Below are positions 37,683 through 51,478 of a DNA stretch of 64,000 nt, in pieces; within the stretch, counting starts at the first letter, position 1, and every line of letters starts with the position of its first letter. This stretch comes from Apium graveolens (lineage: Eukaryota; Streptophyta; Magnoliopsida; Apiales; Apiaceae). Location of the stretch: the NCBI RefSeq assembly GCF_009905375.1, contig NW_027417670.1:53612-117611 (forward strand), in the 5' to 3' direction. The position numbers were made by a program, and so were the translations under genes. The notes under the pieces are model-generated. The model saw only the letters and a list, made by a program, of their open reading frames with translations. It had not been told where the DNA came from and made no database searches.

Positions 37683-38460
37683 ATAAATATTTTAAGAAAC
37701 GAACTCAAATAGCTCACAAATAATTTCACTCATAATTTATAAATCTATTATGACAACCAACCAACATTTCTCACTTTAACTTTTATTACGTGCTCATTAC
37801 CTTGTGGACACCACAGAAAAATTGAAATTGTATATAGTACCTATATACCTTGGACATGTGAGAGATTTTATTTTGATGCTGTGATTGTTAATACTGAGTG
37901 AGATCTAAGTGTTGGCTAACTTTTGATTTTTTCTTTTCAAATATATATAAATATGGGCTTTCTATATAAAAAAGAAATCCAAAATCCGCTTATCTATTTA
38001 ATAATATTTTAGTCAAATTAATTACTTTATATTATGAAATTGGTATAAAAAATATAGCGGTTTACAGTATATTGTAAAATATAATAATGATAATAATATA
38101 ATTTTTAAATTTATGTCATATATTGTTCAAAACTAATCATATAAATTCTTAATTATAATAATCAGACCCTAAACCATACTTTCATATATAGATTATATTG
38201 CAATACAAATCTAGCTATTCTGGCTAATTTACTAAAAATTTAAAGAATTTTCCTGTAATTTTTTTTTTGATAAATATGGCTTACAACTGTTCTAGCAAAT
38301 TTTATAGGTGAGGTAGGGAGAAACTATAAAACATAAACTCTTAACAAACAAGAAAAACCATCTGACTATACTAGATCCATATTAAGAGAGCTGAAGATAT
38401 ATGATGATGTTCTTGATTAAGTGAAGTAAGAATTCGAATTATTTGATCCGTAGAGTGGTT

Positions 38461-38547
38461 TGGCAACATTACTACAGTTACCTGCATGTTAATGAACTCG
38501 GCTGCAGTCACTTAGCTAGTCATAGACCTACCATGACAGGCACAAAT
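38461..38547 (-). pseudogene. Relic of ninja-domain exon, unit C
   Basis: Same relic as in unit B. Confidence 0.55.
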
Positions 38548-38920
38548 AATATATGTATCATGCTCTCAGTAGCATAAGATAGTTAATATAACATGCTGAT
38601 ATGAAGTCAATATATAGAACATTGTTATACAGGTGACTGTGAGTCAGGAGACATAAGATAGTTATATAACACACATAAAATACCCATTGCACAAGTCATA
38701 AGATAGTCACAGCACAAATAAACATCTGATAATGACACAAATTCATGAGACAAACCAACATTCAAGTCACAAATTACATCACAAAGCATACCAACACTTG
38801 AGTCACAAACTACACATTCTGATGGCCAAATGTTCAGCAAATAAAACTACATATAATAAGATACCTATTAGAAGAGTTCAAACAGACTTATGACTAGTTA
38901 TGATATATGATGTGATGTGC

Positions 38921-39871
38921 TTAATAATGTGGATTGACCACTTCACCATCACCAACAACAGGCATGACTGTGATGTGTCTCTCCGGAAAGGCAACATCAC
39001 CACCACCTGCATGTTTGATGAACTCAGCTGGAGTCATGGAAAAAGCATGGCAGGCACAAAGGATACGAGTTTCCTCCTGGTTGTACTTGGACAGATACCC
39101 ATTTATCTTTCGCCCAGAGATGGTAGTACAAACATGTGGCATTTCTGAGACTTTCTTGAACTCTCTCCCATTAGCTCGGTTTTTGTCAGCTGATCCAATG
39201 TTTGCAGGGAATCCATGGCCTGTGATTTGTTTGTTCATTTAAATAGAATCATATAAATGAGAAAATTAATTTACAAAGATAAGAAGGCAATAACAGTGTA
39301 AATGTCAAACTGGAGTTGGTGAGGTTCTTCCAAATGACAGAAGATGATACTTTCAATGTCAATTCCACAGATCAAATATTATAGAGTAACAAACTCCTCA
39401 TTTGTGTGCAGATATGGCATAATAAAGAACTAATTCGCGTAAACAAACCCTCTTTATGTTTTTCATGATCTATTATAATGTATCTGCTTAATTAATTTAG
39501 AGCAGTAACATTTTTCATCTATCTAAGATATGAAAAAACTAGATGTTCATGCTAAACATTTTTTGATACCCCGAGACTCCCAATTAAAATATCACACACA
39601 CAAATAATTGGATACAAATGCGAAAAGAGTTGTCTTACAAGCACAAATAAGTGGCTAAAAAATACGAAAAGAAATGTATGTTACCTTCAATGATTTGATT
39701 TTGGAAGTAACTAATTGTTAAAGAGCCGCTGGAATGGAGGGACCTCCTGTTAGCATCCATAGGCGCACCAGTTAGTTTATGATTTCTCTGTGGATCCACA
39801 CCAAATCTTCCATTCAAAGAAAGGCTCAGACTTAAATCAATTTCTTCAACTACAGCCTCCTTTCCTCTCAT
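38921..39871 (-). CDS. Miniature ninja/AFP-family protein, copy C (161 aa)
   Basis: Exons 39685-39871 and 38921-39219. The predicted protein is identical to copy B in both exons, consistent with very recent duplication or conversion. Reading frame and splice sites are intact. Confidence 0.8.
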
Positions 39872-41513
39872 ACTTGAACAAATAAAACACCAAGATAAAT
39901 TTTATGAGTAATAAATGAATTGATATACAAATCGATAGAGTAACAAAAGTGATAGTAATACCTTGATGGGGATGCCAGGGGATTGATTGAATGAACCATA
40001 GTTAAATGTGAATACCTCTTTAATTAACTCTGGGTACTAACTGCAGTAGTCCTGCCACTCTAAAGAGTTGAAAACCTCATGTCAGCTAACTAGGTGCGTG
40101 GCAGTATGCTAAGAATTAACTAGTGACACGTATTGACACATTCCACGTCCTGAAACAGACATGTATCGAACTTATCTCTAACCTCTAACTCACTTCTTCA
40201 ATGCCCAAGACTCACATGTATTCTGTTTACAGATAAAACTGAGTAAATGTATTCCGTTTACAGACAAAAAATAGTAACTGAATGACATATAGTTAATTAT
40301 GTATTGGTTACTGTTACAAAATTGAAACTCCCCTACATTTTACTGATTTTTATAAATTCCTAAAATAATAATTTCAATTTTCTTATTTAACATATTTACT
40401 ACTTTTTTAATATCATCTCAATTGTTATTATTTATAATTTTTATGATACATTCTAATTGATGACTTAAAAAAATGTTATAGTATTCTTTTTATGAAACTA
40501 ATAGTGATACAACATCAATAACTTATCTTTATAGCCTTGTATGCATCTATTCAATAATATGGATTATTTGGATGTGCAATTTTTAAACATATTTGATTAA
40601 AAGATAAAAGGAAATTTATAAAAATTCTAAGTTTTTTTATGATATTAATATCTTATGGAAAATATTTGTAACCATTAAAAGTAATAAATGTAACTTTTTT
40701 TTTTATTTTTATGAAAAATAATTGAAATTACTTTTTGTTGCACTTGATTAAAAACTTGTTCTTAAGTAATAAAAAATGGATCGTAATTACTAAATTTTAA
40801 AGTTGCAAATAAGTTTGCCAAGTTATAAAACTATTTTGATTTTTTTTAAAATAATTTAAAGGTTTTTATTTTTGTAAATTATTACGGAAAACAATATTTT
40901 ATATTTTTTTTCCCATTCTTTATGTCTTTTTAATAAACCCATTTTTTCAATCTATTTATCTAAATATTACTTAACTTTTTTATGTATTTGAGAGAATAGT
41001 TAAATAATAAAAATACAAAATTTTACCAAGACAAAAAGCAAAATAATATTTAAAGTACCTAAAATACATATGAGGTACAAATAAATATAAATGTTATTAG
41101 GGTTGACAAAGCTATTAACAAAATTTTTTATTTCTTTTTCAAAAATATTGAAACTCTTGGATGACACTGCATGAACTATATGATTCCTATTTAACTATTC
41201 TTCATAAATGAAATGAGCCCTATTTATATGATTCGTGCCAATAAAAAAATGACATGTTTTATTTATATATTATTTAGTAAAAAATCTTGTCTTTCTGTAA
41301 ATGATTTCTCGAAATGAATAATGCTAGATAACAAAATGACTTGGTCAAAATTTAAATTTAAACATTTTTGTAACAATATTTGGGACATCTACATTTTAAA
41401 CATGTAGCATTGCTATACATGCAATGGTAAGTATTGTCTTCTAGGGACACTATCGTTCTAGCTCGGTAAATATTAGTTAATAACATAGTTGAAAACTTCA
41501 TTCACATTCTTTA

Positions 41514-41925
41514 ATGAATAACAAATCTCAGATGCCATCAACAATGAAATCACTATTTAAAATCCTAAAAAAAAACATTAAAACACCATGGGAAATAACT
41601 GGACCATGCTCAAGTCCCAAATACAAAACTGCCATTCCAACTCTCTCTCAAAGATGTTCGAGTTTTTTCGCCTGCAACACCACCAACCAATCCCATTGTG
41701 CCCACCTCTGATCCCGAAACTGTTTATGATATCCAGTACTATGCTCGCGATCAGCGTCGTAACAGGCCACCTATTCGAATGACAGTTCTGAAGAAAAGTG
41801 ATGCTGTGAAAATGATGTAAGATAAGAAAAGTTTTGGTGTGCCTGATTTACCTCCGGTTTATCTTACCAAAACGGTGGAAGAAGATTTCGATGCTCATGG
41901 TGGAGGTTACGTGCAATACAAATAA
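41514..41925 (+). pseudogene. Small conserved plant gene, broken copy C
   Basis: Same lesions as copies A and B. SSPKYK replaces SSPEYK. Confidence 0.65.
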
Positions 41926-42138
41926 GGTTGGTAGCTATAAGAATGCATCATAATTCTCAAATTAAGATATCAGGGAGAGAGAAGAGTAGAAAGAACAAAA
42001 AAGACCCCCAAAATTTTCAGCTAGGACATGTCAGAGATCTTGTAGATGTATGCTAACTTCATTTAAATTTTTAATAGTGATCTACACTATTCAAAATGAA
42101 CCACATTTACTAAGAATGTGCTCACGGACAAATATTTT

Positions 42139-42405
42139 CTCCGTCCCTCTTTTTCCGACCGGTCAAGATAACCAAATTTTAACTGAAATTTATTATTATT
42201 TTATAATTGAATAAAATAAAAAAATTATATTATTAAAAAATATATTTACTCTACTTTAATATATGATTTTTAGTATTTTAAAATAATATAAGAGTAATTT
42301 TTAATTTTTGATAAACAATTAATGAATTTTGAATGATAAAAAATGAATTTTTAATAAAAAGTTGATTAATTTGAATGATAAAAAATAAAATGTGACAAGA
42401 GGGAG
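42139..42405. mobile_element. Stowaway-like MITE, unit D copy
   Basis: Same ends and position as in unit B. Confidence 0.6.
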
Positions 42406-43067
42406 TATAAAAAAAACCCTTTCTTTAAAATTAGTTGCCCTTACATGTTCATTGATATATAGTTAAAAGTCGCTACATAGTTTTCACCGAGCATTATTCT
42501 GTTGCATTATTACTTCTGCATGGTTGTGCTCAATAAAATTTCTGCACACCGCTCCTTCCAATATCGAGGTGGCAACTAGGGGCTCGGCTCGAAATCGACT
42601 AAAAATTTTTGGATCCGGACTCGATCTTGAGTTTAATCGAATCTTCAATTTCAAACTCGAATTTCGGCTCATAAAAGTTTGATAAGTTGGAGTTCATTTC
42701 AAAAATTCGAATCAATTTCATAAAATATTGATAAAAATTCAAAATATGACCGGTTCATAAATCCGATCGATTAAATATATAAAATAAAAGAAAATATTGA
42801 ACATTAACATAAAAATATATTTATAAAAAAAATTAAAAATAATAGAGACTCGATAAACCTAGCCGAGTAATTTGAAACTCCTACTCGGCTCATTAAATAA
42901 TTCTAATAGCTTGAGCAGCTCCAACCGCAAGTTGGTTGCGATTTGGTTGCAAATGAAGATATTGGAAAACCACAAGTTGCCTTTGATTTTTATTCTTTAA
43001 CCGAACCAAACCGCACTACGTACGCACCAATTTGAGCTCGACCTAATTATTAAAGAATTGATTTAAA

Positions 43068-43965
43068 TGTTACCACAATATGCGATTAATACATATAATA
43101 TATGTGTGTGCGAATAAAAGAAATAAACAAAAAGGATATGAAGGAGAAGTTCTCGAGTTCAGTCGTATAAATGTCTCCTTAAAGCTATTACGGTCCTCAC
43201 CGTATGTGCGAGGAGTTAGCCTCCCGGGATAAAATGAGAGAATGACGATGTTGCGCGAATAGCACATTCGACAAACTAGAATGGAGGAAGAAAGTATCAC
43301 CGGAACAGAGAAATTGTAGGGTTTGTGTTTAGGAGACGACCGTGTGTTGTATTTCGAACGAATGAATAACCCTAAAGCTTATACGATAATATATAGACTC
43401 GAGAAAATGTGTGCGCTACTCCACGCATTAATTAATCAGTTGGTTAATAAATCAAATCCGTAATTGAATCTAATTATTATTATATCAAATCAATTATAAT
43501 AATCCGTACTCAATACGAATTAAACTTTTAAAAAGCCCAATCCCAGTGGAGATTAAATTTAGCAAAACTAGTTCGTATTTATTCGGACCAATTTTCTGCT
43601 ACATTCGTGTCCGTACATCGCACATGCAAGCTCTTGTGCGCGCACGTAGGTGTTGGAGCAATATATGATTAACACATTTCAACACTACATAAGTGTTTTG
43701 ATATATAAAGCTATTTATGCTCCTTTGCAAAATCAATGTGTGACCTTCTTTTTTTCCACAAATTTCTATTACTAAGAGGCTAACTTTGAACGACCATATC
43801 TCATTTATCTATTTGTCATTTTGAGTGATTCAAAGTGTATCGGAAAACTCTTTCGGAGTAGTAAACATTCAAGTGTCACTCATTACACGCATACAACATT
43901 CGTTCACTCAAATTATAGCTCAAATTGACTTGACAATATGTGACTACTATCCACATTTTCCAACA
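43068..43965 (-). mobile_element. Solo-LTR-like insertion, unit D
   Basis: Same block, same flanks and near-identical sequence to the unit B copy. Confidence 0.6.
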
Positions 43966-44744
43966 ATAAATATTTTAAGAAACGAACTCAAATAGCTCAC
44001 AAATAATTTCACTCATAATTTATAAATCTATTATGACAACCAACCAACATTTCTCACTTTAACTTTTTATTACGTGCTCATTACCTTGTGGACACCACAG
44101 AAAAATTGAAATTGTATATAGTACCTATATACCTCGGACATGTGAGAGATTTTATTTTGATGCTGTGATTGTTAATACTGAGTGAGATCTAAGTGTTGGC
44201 TAACTTTTGATTTTTTCTTTTCAAATATATATAAATATGGGCTTTCTATATAAAAAAGAAATCCAAAATCCGCTTATCTATTTAATAATATTTTAGTCAA
44301 ATTAATTACTTTATATTATGAAATTGGTATAAAAAATATAGCGGTTTACAGTATATTGTAAAATATAATAATGATAATAATATAATTTTTAAATTTATGT
44401 CATATATTGTTCAAAACTAATCATATAAATTCTTAATTATAATAATCAGACCCTAAACCATACTTTCATATATAGATTATATTGCAATACAAATCTAGCT
44501 ATTCTGGCTAATTTACTAAAAATTTAAAGAATTTTCCTGTAATTTTTTTTTTGATAAATATGGCTTACAACTGTTCTAGCAAATTTTATAGGTGAGGTAG
44601 GGAGAAACTATAAAACATAAACTCTTAACAAACAAGAAAAACCATCTGACTATACTAGATCCATATTAAGAGAGCTGAAGATATATGATGATGTTCTTGA
44701 TTAAGTGAAGTAAGAATTCGAATTATTTGATCCGTAGAGTGGTT

Positions 44745-44831
44745 TGGCAACATTACTACAGTTACCTGCATGTTAATGAACTCGGCTGCAGTCACTTAGC
44801 TAGTCATAGACCTACCATGACAGGCACAAAT
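44745..44831 (-). pseudogene. Relic of ninja-domain exon, unit D
   Basis: Same relic as in unit B. Confidence 0.55.
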
Positions 44832-45204
44832 AATATATGTATCATGCTCTCAGTAGCATAAGATAGTTAATATAACATGCTGATATGAAGTCAATATATA
44901 GAACATTGTTATACAGGTGACTGTGAGTCAGGAGACATAAGATAGTTATATAACACACATAAAATACCCATTGCACAAGTCATAAGATAGTCACAGCACA
45001 AATAAACATCTGATAATGACACAAATTCATGAGACAAACCAACATTCAAGTCACAAATTACATCACAAAGCATACCAACACTTGAGTCACAAACTACACA
45101 TTCTGATGGCCAAATGTTCAGCAAATAAAACTACATATAATAAGATACCTATTAGAAGAGTTCAAACAGACTTATGACTAGTTATGATATATGATGTGAT
45201 GTGC

Positions 45205-46145
45205 TTAATAATGTGGATTGACCACTTCACCATCACCAACAACAGGCATGACTGTGATGTGTCTCTCCGGAAAGGCAACATCACCACCACCTGCATGTTT
45301 GATGAACTCAGCTGGAGTCATGGAAAAAGCATGGCAGGCACAAAGGATACGAGTTTCCTCCTGGTTGTACTTGGACAGATACCCATTTATCTTTCGGCCA
45401 GAGATGGTAGTACAAACATGTGGCATTTCTGAGACTTTCTTGAACTCTCTCCCATTAGCTCGGTTTTGCAGGGAATCCATGGCCTGTGATTTGTTTGTTC
45501 ATTTAAATAGAATCATATAAATGGGAAAATTAATTAACAAAGAAAGAAGGCAATAACAGTGTAAATGTCAAACTGGAGTTGGTGAGGTTCTTCCAAATGA
45601 CAGAAGATGATACTTTCAATGTCAATTCCACAGATCAAATATTATAGAGTAACAAACTCCTCATTTGTGTGCAGATATGGCATAATAAAGAACTAATTCG
45701 CGTAAACAAACCCTCTTTATGTTTTTCATGATCTATTATAATGTATCTGCTTAATTAATTTAGAGCAGTAACATTTTTCATCTATCTAAGATATGAAAAA
45801 ACTAGATGTTCATGCTAAACATTTTTTGATACCCCGAGACTCCCAATTAAAATATCACACACACAAATAATTGGATACAAATACGAAAAGAGTTGTCTTA
45901 CAAGCACAAATAAGTGGCTAAAAAATACGAAAAGAAATGTATGTTACCTTCAATGATTTGATTTTGGAAGTAACTAATTGTTAAAGAGCCGCTGGAATGG
46001 AGGGACCTCCTGTTAGCATCCATAGGCGCACCAGTTAGTTTATGATTTCTCTGTGGATCCACACCAAATCTTCCATTCAAAGAAAGGCTCAGACTTAATC
46101 AATTTCTTCATTGATTTCTTCAACTACAGCCTCCTTTCCTCTCAT
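45205..46145 (-). pseudogene. Miniature ninja/AFP-family gene, copy D, frameshifted
   Basis: Exon 1 (45948-46145) has a 12-bp insertion plus a 1-bp loss that puts TAA directly after the EEID codons, before the EAR leucines. Exon 2 (45205-45483) has a 20-bp deletion that shifts the frame to a TAA within ten codons. The C-domain frame is otherwise open and could in principle be reached from the internal Met at 45480 (MDSLQNRANG), giving a 91-residue piece without EAR. I treat it as a pseudogene. Confidence 0.8.
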
Positions 46146-47785
46146 ACTTGAACAAATAAAACACCAAGATAAATTTTATGAGTAATAAATGAATTGATAT
46201 ACAAATCGATAGAGTAACAAAAGTGATAGTAATACCTTGATGGGGATGCCAGGGGATTGATTGAATGAACCATAGTTAAATGTGAATACCTCTTTAATTA
46301 ACTCTGGGTACTAACTGCAGTAGTCCTGCCACTCTAAAGAGTTGAAAACCTCATGTCAGCTAACTAGGTGCGTTGCAGTATGCTAAGAATTAACTAGTGA
46401 CACGTATTGACACATTCCACGTCCTGAAACAGACATGTATCGAACTTATCTCTAACCTCTAACTCACTTCTTCAATGCCCAAGACTCACATGTATTTTAT
46501 TTACAGATAAAACTGAGTAAATGTATTCCGTTTACAGACAAAAAATAGTAACTGAATGACATATAGTTAATTATGTATTGGTTATTGTTACAAAATTGAA
46601 ACTCCCGTACATTTTACTGATTTTTATAAATTCCTAAAATAATAATTTCAATTTTTATTAACATATTTACTACTTTTTTAATATCATCTCAATTGTTATT
46701 ATTTATAATTTTTATGATACATTCTAATTGATGACTTTAAAAAAATGTTATAGTATTCTTTTTATGAAACTAATAGTGATACAACATCAATAACTTATCT
46801 TTATAGCCTTGTATGCATCTATTCAATAATATGGATTATTTGGATGTGCAATTTTTAAACATATTTGATTAAAAGATAAAAGGAAATTTATAAAAATTCT
46901 AAGTTTTTTTATGATATTAATATCTTATGGAAAATATTTGTAACCATTAAAAGTAATAAATGTAACTTTTTTTTTATTTTTATGAAAAATAATTGAAATT
47001 ACTTTTTGTTGCACTTGATTAAAAACTTGTTATTAAGTAATAAAAAATGGATCGTAATTACTAAATTTTAAAGTTGCAAATAAGTTTGCCAAGTTATAAA
47101 ACTATTTTGATTTTTTTTAAAATAATTTAAAGGTTTTTATTTTTGTAAATTATTACGGAAAACAATATTTTATATTTTTTTTCCCATTCTTTATGTCTTT
47201 TTAATAAACCCATTTTTTCAATCTATTTATCTAAATATTACTTAACTTTTTTATGTATTTGAGAGAATAGTTAAATAATAAAAATACAAAATTTTACCAA
47301 GACAAAAAGCAAAATAATATTTAAAGTACCTAAAATACATATGAGGTACAAATAAATATAAATGTTATTAGGGGTTGACAAAGCTATTAACAAAATTTTT
47401 TATTTCTTTTTTCAAAAATATTGAAACTCTTGGATGACACTGCATGAACTATATGATTCCTATTTAACTATTCTTCATAAATGAAATGAGCCCTATTTAT
47501 ATGATTCGTGCCAATAAAAAAATGACATGTTTTATTTATATATTATTTAGTAAAAAATCTTGTCTTTCTGTAAATGATTTCTCGAAATGAATAATGCTAG
47601 ATAACAAAATGACTTGGTCAAAATTTAAATTTAAACATTTTTGTAACAATATTTGGGACATCTACATTTAAACATGTAGCATTGCTATACATGCAATGGT
47701 AAGTATTGTCTTCTAGGGACACTATCCTTCTAGCTCGGTAAATATTAGTTAATAACATAGTTGAAAACTTCATTCACATTCTTTA

Positions 47786-48211
47786 ATGAATAACAAATCT
47801 CAGACATGTTCAGGCGATGCCATCAACAATGAAATCACTATTTAAAATCCTAAGAAAAAAACATTAAAATACCATGGGAAATAACTGGACCATGCTCAAG
47901 TCCCGAATACAAAACTGCCATTCCAACTCTCTCTCAAAGATGTTCGAGTTTTTTCGCCTGCAACACCACCAACCAATCCCATTGTGCCCACCTCTGATCC
48001 CGAAACTGTTTATGATATCCAGTACTATGCTCGCGATCAGCGTCGTAACAGGCCACCTATTCGAATGACAGTTCTGAAGAAAAGTGATGCTGTGAAAATG
48101 ATGTAAGATAAGAAAAGTTTTGGTGTGCCTGATTTACCTCCGGTTTATCTTACCAAAACGGTGGAAGAAGATTTCGATGCTCATGGTGGAGGTTACGTGC
48201 AATACAAATAA
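47786..48211 (+). pseudogene. Small conserved plant gene, broken copy D
   Basis: Shares the 4-bp frameshift and the TAA with A-C but has a longer 5' part (ACATGTTCAGGCG retained), intermediate between E and A-C. Confidence 0.65.
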
Positions 48212-48424
48212 GGTTGGTAGCTATAAGAATGCATCATAATTCTCAAATTAAGATATCAGGGAGAGAGAAGAGTAGAAAGAACAAAAAAGACCCCCAAAAT
48301 TTTCAGCTAGGACATGTCAGAGATCTTGTAGATGTATGCTAACTTCATTTAAATTTTTAATAGTGATCTACACTATTCAAAATGAACCACATTTACTAAG
48401 AATGTGCTCACGGACAAATATTTT

Positions 48425-48690
48425 CTCCGTCCCTCTTTTTCCGAACGGTCAAGATAACCAAATTTTAACTGAAATTTATTATTATTTTATAATTGAATAA
48501 AATAAAAAAATTATATTATTAAAAAATATATTTACTCTACTTTAATATATGATTTTTAGTATTTTAAAATAATATAAGAGTAATTTTTAATTTTTGATAA
48601 ACAATTAATGATTTTGAATGATAAAAAATGAATTTTTAATAAAAAGTTGATTAATTTGAATGATAAAAAAGAAAATGTGACAAGAGGGAG
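48425..48690. mobile_element. Stowaway-like MITE, unit E copy
   Basis: Same ends and position as in unit B, with a substitution in the left arm (CCGAACGG). Confidence 0.6.
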
Positions 48691-49351
48691 TATAAAAAAA
48701 CCCTTTCTTTAAAATTAGTTGCCCTTACATGTTCATTGATATATAGTTAAAAGTCGCTACATAGTTTTCACCGAGCATTATTCTGTTGCATTATTACTTC
48801 TGCATGGTTGTGCTCAATAAAATTTCTGCACACCGCTCCTTCCAATATCGAGGTGGCAACTAGGGGCTCGGCTCGAAATCGACTAAAAATTTTGGATCCG
48901 GACTCGATCTTGAGTTTAATCGAATCTTCAATTTCAAACTCGAATTTCGGCTCATAAAAGTTTGATAAGTTGGAGTTCATTTCAAAAATTCGAATCAATT
49001 TCATAAAATATTGATAAAAATTTAAAATATGACCGGTTCATAAATCCGATCGATTAAATATATAAAATAAAAAGAAAATATTGAACATTAACATAAAAAT
49101 AAATTTATAAAAAAAATTAAAAATAATAGAGACTCGATAAACCTAGCCGAGTAATTTGAAACTCCTACTCGGCTCGTTAAATAATTCTAATAGCTTGAGC
49201 AGCTCCAACCGCAAGTTGGTTGCGATTTGGTTGCAAATGAAGATATTGGAAAACCACAAGTTGCCTTTGATTTTTATTCTTTAACCGAACCAAACCGCAC
49301 TACGTACGCACCAATTTGAGCTCGACCTAATTATTAAAGAATTGATTTAAA

Positions 49352-50242
49352 TGTTACCACAATATGCGATTAATACATATAATATATGTGTGTGCGAATA
49401 AAAGAAATAAACAAAAAGGATATGAAGGAGAAGTTCTCGAGTTCAGTCGTATAAATGTCTCCTTAAAGCTATTACGGTCCTCACCGTATGTGCGAGGAGT
49501 TAGCCTCCCGGATAAAATGAGAGAATGACGATGTTGCGCGAATAGCACATTCGACAAACTAGAATGGAGGAAGAAAGTATCACCGGAACAGAGAAATTGT
49601 AGTGTTTGTGTTTAGGAGACGCCGTGTGTTGTATTTCGAACGAATGAATAACCCTAAAGCTTATACGATAATATAGACTCGAGAAAATGTGTGCGCTACT
49701 CCACGCATTAATTAATCAGTTGGTTAATAAATCAAATCCGTAATTGAATCTAATTATTATTATATCAAATCATTATAATAATCCGTACTCAATACGAATT
49801 AAACTTTTAAAAGCCCAATCCCAGTGGAGATTAAATTTAGCAAAACTAGTTCGTATTTATTCGGACCAATTTTCTGCTACATTCGTGTCCGTACATCGCA
49901 CATGCAAGCTCTTGTGCGCGCACGTAGGTGTGGAGCAATATATGAGTAACACATTTCAACACTACATAAGTGTTTTGATATATAAAGCTATTTATGCTCC
50001 TTTGCAAAATCAATGTGTGACCTTCTTTTTTCCACAAATTTCTATTACTAAGAGGCTAACTTTGAACGACCATATCTCATTTATCTATTTGTCATTTGAG
50101 TGATTCAAAGTGTCTCGGAAAACTCTTTCGGAGGAGTAAACATTCAAGTGTCACTCATTACACGCATACAACATTCGTTTCACATCAAATTATAGCTCAA
50201 ATTGACTTGACAATATGTGACTACTATCCACATTTTCCAACT
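49352..50242 (-). mobile_element. Solo-LTR-like insertion, unit E
   Basis: Same insertion at the same site, with several 1-2 base indels and an altered end (CCAACT). Confidence 0.6.
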
Positions 50243-51019
50243 ATAAATATTTTAAGAAACGAACTCAAATAGCTCACAAATAATTTCACTCATAATTTAT
50301 AAATCTATTATGACAACCAACCAACATTTCTCACTTTAACTTTTTATTACGTGCTCATTACCTTGTGGACATCACAGAAAAATTGAAATTGTATATAGTA
50401 CCTATATACCTCGGACATGTGAGAGATTTTATTTTGATGCTGTGATTGTTAATACTGAGTGAGATCTAAGTGTTGGCTAACTTTTGATTTTTTCTTTTCA
50501 AATATATATAAATATGGGCTTTCTATATAAAAAAGAAATCCAAAATCCGCTTATCTATTAATAATATTTTAGTCAAATTAATTACTTTATATTATGAAAT
50601 TGGTATAAAAAATATAGCGGTTTACAGTATATTGTAAAATATAATAATGATAATAATATAATTTTTAAATTTATGTCATATATTGTTCAAAACTAATCAT
50701 ATAAATTCTTAATTATAATAATCAGACCCTAAACCATACTTTCATATATAGATTATATTGCAATACAATCTAGCTATTCTGGCTAATTACTAAAAATTTA
50801 AAGAATTTTCCTGTAATTTTTTTTTTTGATAAATATTGCTTACAACTGTTCTAGCTAAATTTTATAGGTGAGGTAGGGAGAAACTATAAACATAAACTCT
50901 TAACAAACAAGAAAAACCATCTGACTATACTAGATCCATATTAAGAGAGCTGAAGATATATGATGATGTTCTTGATTAAGTGAAGTAAGAATTCGAATTA
51001 TTTGATCCGTAGAGTGGTT

Positions 51020-51106
51020 TGGCAACATTACTACAGTTACCTGCATGTTAATGAACTCGGCTGCAGTCACTTAGCTAGTCATAGACCTACCATGACAGGC
51101 ACAAAT
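51020..51106 (-). pseudogene. Relic of ninja-domain exon, unit E
   Basis: Same relic as in unit B. Confidence 0.55.
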
Positions 51107-51478
51107 AATATGTATCATGCTCTCATTAGCATAAGATAGTTAATATAAACATGCTGATATGAAGTCAACTATATAGAACATTGTTATACAGGTGACTGTG
51201 AGTTCAGGAGACATATAAAGATAGTTATATAACACACATAAAATACCCATTGCACAAGTCATAAGATAGTCACAGCACAAATAAACTCTGATAATGACAA
51301 AATTCATGAGACAACCCAACATTCAAGTCACAAATTACATCACAAAGCATACCAACACTTGAGTCACAAACTACACATTCTGATGGCCAAATGTTCAGCA
51401 AATAAAAACATATAATAGATACCTATTAGAAGAGTTCAAACAGACTTATGACTAGTTATGATATATGATGTGATGTGC

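Larger units (their letters stand above)
35699..41979. repeat. Array unit C (6.28 kb)
   Basis: Same content and order as B. Only scattered single-base and homopolymer-length differences are seen by eye, indicating recent duplication or conversion. Spacer 39970-41510 holds no gene. Confidence 0.95.
41980..48265. repeat. Array unit D (6.29 kb)
   Basis: B/C-like in its left half. In the ninja-like gene it shares with E a 20-bp deletion in exon 2 and a 12-bp insertion in exon 1. It also keeps ACATGTTCAGGCG near 47804, absent in A-C. Spacer 46245-47785 has no gene. Confidence 0.95.
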
